Shown here piece by piece: positions 57,701-64,000 of a stretch of 64,000 nucleotides of DNA. The number at the start of each line of letters is the position of its first letter. Position 1 is the first letter of the stretch. A program made the position numbers and the translations under genes. The DNA is from Paracoccaceae bacterium (GTDB lineage: Bacteria; Pseudomonadota; Alphaproteobacteria; Rhodobacterales; Rhodobacteraceae), in the NCBI GenBank assembly GCA_019090795.1, contig JAHRVG010000004.1:61162-125161 (forward strand), written 5' to 3'. Under the pieces are notes generated by a model, which saw nothing but the letters and a program-made list of their open reading frames with translations, was not told the DNA's origin and ran no database searches.

Positions 57701-60700
57701 TGCCATTTTGCTTGTAGACCGTAGCCTGCCCGGCCTCGGGCAATTCTGTTGCTTTGAATTCTTGTTCAAACCGTTTTTCACCGCGTAAAGCAGCGACAGA
57801 ATTGTGCGGGGGGGCGATCAGGTCTTCCAGAACAGTAAGCGCCAGCTTGTCCAGAACCGGCCCTGTTTGGCGTATTTTCAAGCGCTCTGAAATATCCACG
57901 TCCAGCGTTGCACAGGTTACTCCGGGAAATTCGCGCGGGATCACGCGGCTGGGGCCAAGGATGGTGGCCTTTTCCGGATAGGTCAGCGCTTCTCGGCGAA
58001 CCTGTGCGGCACCCGATGTCAGGGTTGTCATGTGGATCGGTGTTGGCAGGTTTTCTTCACCAATCGCTTGGGCAAGAAACAGCAGTGCATAAAATCCCTG
58101 CTCCTGATTGCGGTGGAAAAAGCTGCTGCCGGGGCGGTGGGCCTCGGTCTGGGTTAGCAGCCAGAAATTCACGATCCGGTTCGGGGCTTTGCCACGGGCA
58201 ACCAGATCGCGGATGAGCTGGTCAAATCCCTCTCGGCCACGCTCCGGTGCGATAACGTAATGGGTATCATCCTGACGTGCAAAGGCATCACCGGTTCTGA
58301 CCTCTACAACCGTATTTCCTGCATCTCGCAGGTGTTGCGCCACGCGGGTACCAACGCCGAGATCATCAAGCAGCAACAACCATGTTTGTGGTTCTGCCTG
58401 ATCCAGTTCAGACGCGACATCCAGTGCACAATCTGCCAGACGCGGGCGCCAGATGGGTTGATAGCCCCTCTCAACAGGATCGTCGTTGCGCATCAGGTAA
58501 TTGGAAACGGATGGCGTTGCGGCCTGTCCCGGTTCAATGAAATATTCCGCCCGCTGGAAAGCATAAGTTGGCAGAGGCACCCGCCGCCGTTTGGCTTCAC
58601 CCCAGATTTGGCCCCAGTCGATTGTGACCCCTGTGGCCCACATACGTCCCAAGACACCAAGGAAATACTTGTCGTCGGCGATTTCTTCCTCCGGATGGCG
58701 CAGGGCACTGAGCACCTGCCCGGATTTCACGTTAGGGTGCATTTGAGTAAGCGAACTGAGCGCCTTGCCCGGCCCTACCTCAAGGTAAACACGGTTGGGG
58801 TTTTCTGACAGGGTGGAAATGCAATCCGCGTATTGGATCGTGCCCCGCAGATGGCTGACCCAGTATTCGGGATCAGTGGCCTGTTCATCGGAAATCATCG
58901 CGCCGTTGCGGTTGGATGCAAAGGGGATGCTTGGCGCGTGCAGGGGAATTGAGCGCAGGTAATCGCCAAAACGGGTCAGGATCGGTTCCAGCATTCGCGA
59001 ATGGGCGGCAATATCGATGGGGATGCGCTGGCAGGTAATATCTTGCTGCGCCATTTGTTTTTGCAGGCGGTCGAGTGCTGCATCGGGGCCTGACACGACC
59101 GATAGTTCTGGCGCGTTTACGCTGGCAAGATCAAGATCGTCGCCCAACAAAGCCTTAACCGCATCCACATCAAGCGGGATCGACAACATACCGCCCGCAG
59201 GCACCGTATCAAACAACTGTCCGCGCAGCAGCACAAGGCCGATGCAATCCTCAAAGCTCATTACTCCAGCCAAACAAGCGGCGGTATTTTCACCCATGGA
59301 ATGGCCGACCAAGGCGGCCGGGGTCACGCCCCAGGACATCCATAATTGAGCCAGTGCGTATTCGGTGATCATGATCAACGGCAATTGCACCGAGGGCTTT
59401 TTCAGGCGTTCGGCAGCGGCATCAGCTTCTGCTGGTTCCGGTAGCCAAAGCGCGCGAATGTCGTAATCGAGTTTGGGTTGCAGGATATCCAATCCGCGAT
59501 CCATCCATTCCTGAAAGACCGGTTCGGTTTCATAGAGGTCTTGCGCCATGCCAGTGTATTGCGCACCGCCGCCGGGGAACATGAACACCACTTCGGGGTT
59601 GGGGCCAACCTGACTATGGCTGAATACCCGGCGGGGGCTATTTTCTGTCAGCAGGTCAGCGGCCTGATTGTGGGATTCAGCGACCACAACACGGCGGTGT
59701 TCAAAGGCGCGGCGGCCTTGTTTCAAAGTGTAGGCCACGTCGGCCAGCGGTTGCTCGGGATGCGCGCGCAGGTGATCGGCCAAAGCGATTGCATTGGCAT
59801 CAAGGGCAGCACGGGAGCGGCCAGAAATCGTTAGCAGTTGGAACGGCCAGTCAGAGGCTTCAGAGGCAGGACGCTCGGGGGCTTCTTGCAGCACCACATG
59901 GGCGTTGGTTCCGCCCACACCAAGGGAATTGACGCCCGCGCGGCGGGGTATGTCGCTGGCCCAGTCATACAGCTCCGCATTGACTGAAAACGGGCTATTC
60001 TCAAAATCAATCGCCGGATTTGGCGCTTCATAGCCAAGGCTGGCGGGGATTTGCTTGTGATGCAAGGCCAGTGTGGTCTTGATCAGGCTGGCGGCTCCGG
60101 CGGCAGTGTCCAGATGGCCAATGTTGCTTTTGACCGAACCAATGCGGCAGAACCCCGTTTTGTCAGTGGTCTGCTGGAAAGCCTCGGTCAGGGCGGCAAC
60201 CTCGATCGGGTCACCCAGATAGGTGCCGGTGCCGTGGCATTCCACATAGCTGACGGTTTCCGCACTGACGTCCGCAATCATCTGCGCCTCGGCGATTGCT
60301 GCTGCCTGACCATCCACACTCGGGGCCAGATAACCGGCCTTGGCCGCGCCGTCATTGTTGATCGCGCTGCCTTTGATCACGCCCCAGATGTGATCGCCAT
60401 CGGCAATGGCATCGGCCATGCGCCGCAACACGACAACCCCAGTGCCGCTACCAAAAACCGTGCCTTGGGCGCGGTGGTCAAAAGCATGGCAATGGCCATC
60501 AGGGGACAGGATTTCACCATCCTCAAAAATATAACCGCGCCCGTGGGGCAGCTCGATGGTGGAGCCTCCCGCCAGCGCCATGTCACATTCGCCGGTTAAC
60601 AACGCCTGACAGGCGTAGTGGGTTGCCACCAAGGAGGTAGAGCAGGCGGTTTGCAGACTGATGCTTGGCCCCTTGAGGTCAAAAATATGGCTGACCCTTG

Positions 60701-61199
60701 TGGACATGAAATCCTTGTCGTTGCCCGTGTGGCGCAACAGAAACATGCCGGTGTTTTCCACCAGATCAGGGTTTGAACAAATGTTGAAATAGAAATAACT
60801 GCCCATGCCGCAACCGGCATAAACACCAATGCGCCCGTTGAAATTCTCTGGCGGATGGCCAGCATTTTCCAGAGCGTTCCAAGATTCCTCAAGAAATAGG
60901 CGATGCTGGGGGTCCATGATTGCTGCTTCTTTGGGGCTGAAACCAAAGAAATCCGCATCAAACATTTTGAAATCATCAAGGATCGCCGCAGCGGGCACAT
61001 AATTCTTGTGCAACATTCGACCGGGGTCTTCGCCTGCGGCCAGTAATTCTTCGCGGGTTAGGGTGGAAATGCTTTCAACGCCGTTTCGCAGGTTGTCCCA
61101 GTATTCGGACACAGTCTTGGCGCCAGGCAAATGAGCAGCCATGCCCACGATTGCTACATCGTTTTCGCCAAACTCAATATCTGTTTTTTCATCAGCCAT
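54744..61199 (-). CDS. Type I polyketide synthase KS-AT-KR-DH-ACP-TE
   Basis: A 2151-residue modular PKS. KS: Cys in QTACSTSL near 186, His in VECHGTGT near 322 and SNIGHLDTA near 362. AT: Ser in GHSMGE near 634; the specificity motif reads IAAHS, neither clearly malonyl nor methylmalonyl. KR: NADPH motif GGFGGIG near 1172 and Tyr in VDYVAANEY near 1330. DH: His in DEHRTKSGDAILPG near 1418 and Asp in HPALLDLA near 1590. ACP: Ser in LGGHSL near 1806. TE: Ser in GFSGGG near 1955, His in PGDHDSM near 2113. KR precedes DH, unusual for modular PKS. Start taken at MADEKTD; upstream frame to 61280 is unsupported. First gene of a coupled operon. Confidence 0.92.
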   Translation of the reverse strand: MADEKTDIEFGENDVAIVGMAAHLPGAKTVSEYWDNLRNGVESISTLTREELLAAGEDPGRMLHKNYVPAAAILDDFKMFDADFFGFSPKEAAIMDPQHRLFLEESWNALENAGHPPENFNGRIGVYAGCGMGSYFYFNICSNPDLVENTGMFLLRHTGNDKDFMSTRVSHIFDLKGPSISLQTACSTSLVATHYACQALLTGECDMALAGGSTIELPHGRGYIFEDGEILSPDGHCHAFDHRAQGTVFGSGTGVVVLRRMADAIADGDHIWGVIKGSAINNDGAAKAGYLAPSVDGQAAAIAEAQMIADVSAETVSYVECHGTGTYLGDPIEVAALTEAFQQTTDKTGFCRIGSVKSNIGHLDTAAGAASLIKTTLALHHKQIPASLGYEAPNPAIDFENSPFSVNAELYDWASDIPRRAGVNSLGVGGTNAHVVLQEAPERPASEASDWPFQLLTISGRSRAALDANAIALADHLRAHPEQPLADVAYTLKQGRRAFEHRRVVVAESHNQAADLLTENSPRRVFSHSQVGPNPEVVFMFPGGGAQYTGMAQDLYETEPVFQEWMDRGLDILQPKLDYDIRALWLPEPAEADAAAERLKKPSVQLPLIMITEYALAQLWMSWGVTPAALVGHSMGENTAACLAGVMSFEDCIGLVLLRGQLFDTVPAGGMLSIPLDVDAVKALLGDDLDLASVNAPELSVVSGPDAALDRLQKQMAQQDITCQRIPIDIAAHSRMLEPILTRFGDYLRSIPLHAPSIPFASNRNGAMISDEQATDPEYWVSHLRGTIQYADCISTLSENPNRVYLEVGPGKALSSLTQMHPNVKSGQVLSALRHPEEEIADDKYFLGVLGRMWATGVTIDWGQIWGEAKRRRVPLPTYAFQRAEYFIEPGQAATPSVSNYLMRNDDPVERGYQPIWRPRLADCALDVASELDQAEPQTWLLLLDDLGVGTRVAQHLRDAGNTVVEVRTGDAFARQDDTHYVIAPERGREGFDQLIRDLVARGKAPNRIVNFWLLTQTEAHRPGSSFFHRNQEQGFYALLFLAQAIGEENLPTPIHMTTLTSGAAQVRREALTYPEKATILGPSRVIPREFPGVTCATLDVDISERLKIRQTGPVLDKLALTVLEDLIAPPHNSVAALRGEKRFEQEFKATELPEAGQATVYKQNGTYLITGGFGGIGLTLAEQMIRSANANVILLARTALPDRVNWDKYPIKHGPNDPTSRRIHAVQKLEALGGKVMVAAADVCNLQDMAQTIEQAQTRFGPINGVVHGAGVVDDAPLLTKNSAAIEDVFAPKIHGTQILHQLFPDGALDWLALFSSTSTVIAPAGQVDYVAANEYLNAYAKSRRGDKTQVLAINWGIWNEVGMAAQAVAERTGVVEPVPSVATNAPLLDQATFDADGNRLFTTRLNTRDSWILDEHRTKSGDAILPGTGYLELAAEALLAHGEDTAFEIHDILFLRPLQVENTTPRDMHLTLNRSGAGYQMEVRSDCLFEGRKGYQLNAQASLALTSLQNAEPLNIADIFARCGTVQQAREAGSIRSPQENHLNFGPRWRVLKRLAYGTDEGIAELQLPSAAASDLTDGYQLHPALLDLATGWAMELIKGYQPTHLWVPVSYASVKVFNPLPAHVFSWVRNADDNRADAPFARFDITICDENGAVCLQITGFSIKRLETADSFANAPRLNANEVQFEDASKQAPLSVAEQRLQHNLSQGITPPEGAAAFLQAFATGMPQVIVSSLDLQALKDQTDLAGEEQQSTGQKFDRPQLDSDYAEPSNDIERTLAGFWEELLGVQQVGIQDSFFDLGGHSLIAVRLFSMVEKAYQIDFPISILFEAPTIEKCAALIVEQVGDSSDTPDGNTAEPAAKPAQRFTHLVPMHQGEGGPKTPFFLVAGMFGNVLNLRHLAHLIGADRPFYGLQARGLYGDEPPHTDMPQTAADYIAEMRMVQPHGPYLLGGFSGGGITAYEIAQQLKAEGEEVSLLVMLDTPLPQRRPLERRDRLMIQWLELKKKGVSYLGQWVSNRLKWEIAKRRPRQDAGEMQQHQFHDTEIEAAFLQSVETYTLKPWAGRLVLFRPPLLGHWQVSPDQWVDSQRAYIFHDNDWSGWAPNLQVFEVPGDHDSMVLEPNVRVLAARMKTCIKTAEDASDASHYDHAAE

Positions 61200-61272
61200 T
61201 AAATTACACTCATACTCTAAACTCAGCCCATCCGACGAATCCAAGGTGCGGAAGGAGATACTTCGGCAAAGG

Positions 61273-61287
61273 TTAACCAATTATTAC
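61273..61287. promoter_or_regulatory. Near-match CtrA box upstream of the PKS operon
   Basis: TTAA-N7-TTAC, seven of eight consensus bases of TTAA-N7-TTAA, 74 bases before the PKS start in the 138-base region that must hold the operon promoter. Compare the exact box at 27744-27758. Confidence 0.25.
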
Positions 61288-61337
61288 GGGCTAAATTATG
61301 GCAAATATGTTGCGAAATAAGAAATTCTTTGCAGGTC

Positions 61338-62705
61338 TCAGGCAGCGCCAAGGGTTTTCAGAGCTAAAACCGCGTCCAAATTGAGCCAAATTGCGCTTGT
61401 TCCGAGGATCAACCCAACAACGGCGAAAGTGAGGTCATGCAATGGATCCCATGCACCCTGACGCCGTGCTAGCCAGATTACCACGGGATAAACAAAAACC
61501 ATTGCAATGGCTTGGCTGATCAAAGCGCCAAACAGGCCGGCCATCTGAACGCCAATAATCAGGCAGGTAATCATCGAAATGGCTTTGGTCCCAGCCAGAA
61601 CAAAAAAGCGACGAGAGTCCCCAGCTGCAAGGGCGGCTTGATCGTAGGTCAGAACGATCACTAAAGGGATTTGCATCGCCGCGGTCAGCACAACAATTGC
61701 GCCTGCATCAACGTAACGCAGATCATACAGCAGGTTCACCAGCGAAACGCCTAAGAAAGCAAAAACCATCAGCATAGCCATAATCACCGCGGTTAACCCG
61801 AATCGCATCACCCGCATTTTGTGATAGTTTTCAGGCGATTCTGCCGGGGGGCGCTCTCGATAAAGTGGGATCAGGATTTTGTGGATAATGCTGGAACTTA
61901 GTGCCAGTGGAAAACTGGCGAGGAAATAACCGATGTTGTAAATTCCCAGCGTTTCGATGGTCAGGTATTTGCCAAGGATCACCTTGTCTCCCTGTGTGAA
62001 AAGAAATCCGGCAACGGTGCTGAGAAAAATCCATTTCCCGAAATGCACCAACTCGTGCACAGCGGTTTTTTCCCAGCGAAAGCGGTTGCGTTCTCCGGGC
62101 AGAAACTGGTTGTACATCCATAATTGAGCGGTAACGCTCACCACGCTGCTGAAGACAAAAGCCCAGACTGATTTGGTCAACAGGGCAAATCCGATTGCCG
62201 CGACTATACCAACCACCTGTGTCGCGATGTGGATCAGGCTGACCCGTCCCAGCATCAAATGCCGGTTCGCGGTTTCGACTCGGGTCGGGTTGAAACCAGA
62301 GATGAGCAGGCCAAGCCCGGCAACGGGTATCAGTTCCGCAAGCTGGGGTTCGCCGTAAAAACCGGCAAGCGGGATCGCCACCAAACAGGAAAAAACCCAA
62401 AGGCAGGTGCCACGGATCACCTGAATGCTCCATGCTGTATTCAAAAAGTCCGGATCATCGCCGCGTTTGCTCTGCATGATTGAGGGGCCGACCCCGACAT
62501 CCGAAAACATCGCCAGCCCCATCAGGAAAACCATGACCAGTGCCATCATGCCGAATGCTTCGGGATAGAGCAGCCGTGTCAGGATCAGGTTCGATATCAA
62601 TCGCAGCACTTGCGAGGTGCCGTAACCGATTATTGTCCAAGCGGAACTGCGCATTACCCGCGCATTCAGCCCGTCGCTGTGCAGGAAATTGGCAATCAGG
62701 CTCAA
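61338..62705 (-). CDS. Polysaccharide flippase (Wzx/MATE-like oligosaccharide transporter)
   Basis: A 455-residue membrane protein with about 12-14 hydrophobic helices. The N-terminal AWTIIGYGTSQVLRLISNLI and ILTRLLYPEAFGMMALVMVF are typical of Wzx/RfbX-like lipid-linked oligosaccharide flippases. No ATG occurs near the start; TTG 62705 overlaps the preceding stop as TTGA and has GGAG 9 bases before, while TTG 62720 is the frame limit and ATG at 62654 is downstream. It lies upstream of the PKS operon on the same strand. Confidence 0.85.
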   Translation of the reverse strand: MSLIANFLHSDGLNARVMRSSAWTIIGYGTSQVLRLISNLILTRLLYPEAFGMMALVMVFLMGLAMFSDVGVGPSIMQSKRGDDPDFLNTAWSIQVIRGTCLWVFSCLVAIPLAGFYGEPQLAELIPVAGLGLLISGFNPTRVETANRHLMLGRVSLIHIATQVVGIVAAIGFALLTKSVWAFVFSSVVSVTAQLWMYNQFLPGERNRFRWEKTAVHELVHFGKWIFLSTVAGFLFTQGDKVILGKYLTIETLGIYNIGYFLASFPLALSSSIIHKILIPLYRERPPAESPENYHKMRVMRFGLTAVIMAMLMVFAFLGVSLVNLLYDLRYVDAGAIVVLTAAMQIPLVIVLTYDQAALAAGDSRRFFVLAGTKAISMITCLIIGVQMAGLFGALISQAIAMVFVYPVVIWLARRQGAWDPLHDLTFAVVGLILGTSAIWLNLDAVLALKTLGAA

Positions 62706-63532
62706 CGTCCCCGGCTCCAATCATCGGTGTTGCGGTTCAAACGTGTGGCGAGGGCCACAGCGGCATAGACCGAAAATCCGATAGGTTCGCAGAGCGCCAT
62801 TTTTAAGGCGCGGGTGAGGCCGAAACGGGGTTTGTCGTCGTTTTCTAACAATTCGGGATATAACTCTGCGATTTCGGCAACGCCTATATCTTGTCGGCGG
62901 CGTACTTTGACCAGATTGGCAAATCCCTCGACGATGGGCCATTCATAGGTCGCGGCAACGGCAATCCGCTCGCTTCCCGTGAATTGCAGGCGCACAAATG
63001 TGTCGTCTGAAATTATATCGGGGAAGGCATCCCAGCGTTTACGCCCAGCGGCGTTCACCGCAAACAACCCACAGCCCGGAACGCCATGGGTGATGAACGG
63101 AACCTGTAGATAAATACGACGATAGGCGCGGCTAATCCATGTGGTGCAATCGGAAACCACAAGTGTTCCGCTGGCATAAATCGGGGCGGCATGATCCAAG
63201 ACTGCGGCCAGCTGTCCGATCAAAAGCGGGGTGACGGTAACATCGGCATCAAGATAGACGCGTGAGCCGAAACTTGCGGCGTTATCCCCTTGGTTCAGGG
63301 CATTTAGTTTACCACCGTCAGGAATATCCAAAACCCGTAAATCCCAACCGTGCCCGCTGGCCTCCTCGACCAAGTCGCGCGCTATCGCAACTGTTCGGTC
63401 AATGCAGCCGTTTGCCATGATGATAATTTCTGGCCGCTCAACCCCGGACAACAATTCGGACGCCATAACCGCTTGCAGACAGGTCGCGATCTGTGCTTCT
63501 TCGTTGTTTGCCGGTATTAACACGCTTAACAT
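62702..63532 (-). CDS. Glycosyltransferase family 2 protein
   Basis: A 276-residue GT-A enzyme. It begins MLSVLIPANNEEAQIATCL; the donor/metal site is VYLDADVTV near residue 95 and GVPGCGLFAVN follows. The middle includes a possible amphipathic segment. It overlaps the flippase gene start (TTGA), so the two are likely coupled, and is divergent from the partial GT4 gene. Confidence 0.86.
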   Translation of the reverse strand: MLSVLIPANNEEAQIATCLQAVMASELLSGVERPEIIIMANGCIDRTVAIARDLVEEASGHGWDLRVLDIPDGGKLNALNQGDNAASFGSRVYLDADVTVTPLLIGQLAAVLDHAAPIYASGTLVVSDCTTWISRAYRRIYLQVPFITHGVPGCGLFAVNAAGRKRWDAFPDIISDDTFVRLQFTGSERIAVAATYEWPIVEGFANLVKVRRRQDIGVAEIAELYPELLENDDKPRFGLTRALKMALCEPIGFSVYAAVALATRLNRNTDDWSRGR

Positions 63533-63602
63533 TGGGTACTTGTTCCTGAGGTTTCTGGCCGTAATATAAAGTACGCCACCCAGCCATATTGAGAACTATG
63601 TC

Positions 63603-63946
63603 GTGAATGAAAAGCTAAAAATCGGTTATCTGGTGCCGCAATTTCCCGGCCAGACACATATTTTCTTTTGGCGCGAGCTGTTGGAAATGGAAAAGTTAGG
63701 TGTGCAAGTGCAGGTTTTCAGCACCAGAATGCCCCCCAGCGGGTTGATTTCGCACAGTTGGAGTGATCGGGGGATTGCCCGCACCCACTATTTTGGCCGT
63801 CCGCGTTTGGGTGATTTGATCGGCTGTGTAGCTTCCTTGCCATATCGGGAATTGTTGGCCGAACTGCGTGACCACGGTTTGGAAATGCTCAAAGATATTC
63901 TGATCTGTGCCCCCGCCGCGCGGCGCTTGCTGCGGGAATGTCGTGC
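63603..63946 (+). CDS. Glycosyltransferase family 4 protein (3' truncated by contig end)
   Basis: About 114 genuine residues of a GT4-type N-terminal domain starting (GTG) NEKLKIGYLVPQFPGQTHIF, similar in style to the WcaL-like gene at 41774. The frame continues to a stop at 63986, but everything after RECRAC is encoded by sequencing adapter (63947 onward), so the final LLYTSDAADEL is artificial and the true gene is longer. An ATG at 63598 is followed at once by a stop and is not used. Confidence 0.8.
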
Positions 63947-64000
63947 CTGTCTCTTATACACATCTGACGCTGCCGACGAACTCTAGGGTGTAAATCTCGG
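63947..64000. other. Sequencing adapter contamination at contig end
   Basis: Bases 63947-63965 equal the 19-bp Tn5 mosaic end of Nextera libraries; 63966-63979 (GACGCTGCCGACGA) equal the Nextera read-1 linker complement; 63980-63987 (ACTCTAGG) sit at the i5 index position; and 63988-64000 (GTGTAAATCTCGG) match the start of the P5 complement with one mismatch. None of this is genomic. Confidence 0.96.

Noticed and set aside
47117..61280. Siderophore cluster (Atu3671-like NRPS relatives belong to one)
   Set aside because: No TonB receptor, iron ABC transporter, ornithine hydroxylase or Fur-like site is seen nearby; all surrounding genes concern glycans. Not fully excluded because the contig ends.
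63947..63986. C-terminal LLYTSDAADEL of the last ORF as a real protein end
   Set aside because: Encoded by Nextera adapter bases, not by the genome.

Overview
The window looks like an alphaproteobacterial chromosome, most likely Rhodobacterales (Roseobacter group). The main reasons are the order nusA - ylxR/L7Ae - infB - rnhB - ccrM, a CcrM-type GANTC methyltransferase, a PutA without an N-terminal DNA-binding domain next to a divergent Lrp-type regulator, and CtrA-like boxes. The left edge cuts nusA. The right edge is not natural: the last 54 bases (63947-64000) are Illumina Nextera adapter plus index plus P5 sequence, so genomic sequence ends near 63946, inside a glycosyltransferase gene.

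Layout. 1-6.5 kb: translation and transcription core genes, then ribonuclease HII and CcrM with three GANTC sites just upstream. 6.5-12.7 kb: a methyltransferase, a stand-alone AsnC sensor domain, a MarR regulator divergent from an HGGYW-type hydrolase, a potABC-type polyamine transporter without its binding protein, and a Met/His-rich periplasmic protein divergent from a Crp/Fnr regulator with a palindrome on its start. 13.3-21.3 kb: putA and its regulator, a tyrosine recombinase beside an 18-bp perfect palindrome, a metallo-beta-lactamase-fold protein missing two zinc ligands, and a sulfatase-family hydrolase. 21.3-25.5 kb: a U32 family tRNA hydroxylation protein and a msrB-msrA-selO oxidative-damage operon.

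From about 25.8 kb to the end almost everything belongs to one large surface-polysaccharide locus. It has a priming sugar-phosphate transferase, a Wzy-like polymerase or ligase, a Wzx-like flippase, Wzz and a BY-kinase-like ATPase, dTDP-L-rhamnose synthesis (rfbCBDA), at least eight glycosyltransferases (GT2, GT4, GT25, GT26), two acetyl/acyltransferases, a GMC oxidoreductase, an SDR, and two Gfo/Idh-epimerase pairs (one split, one fused).

The most unusual part is a translationally coupled minus-strand operon inside this locus (61199 down to 47117): a type I PKS (KS-AT-KR-DH-ACP-TE), a WbbL-like glycosyltransferase, an NRPS (formyltransferase, condensation remnant, adenylation domain with an embedded luciferase-like monooxygenase, PCP), a 4'-phosphopantetheinyl transferase and Wzz. 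The adenylation pocket read by hand fits glycine. I infer that the operon makes a polyketide and/or an oxidised, possibly formylated glycyl unit that is joined to, or exported with, a rhamnose-containing glycan. No tRNA, rRNA, CRISPR array, insertion sequence or prophage was recognised.
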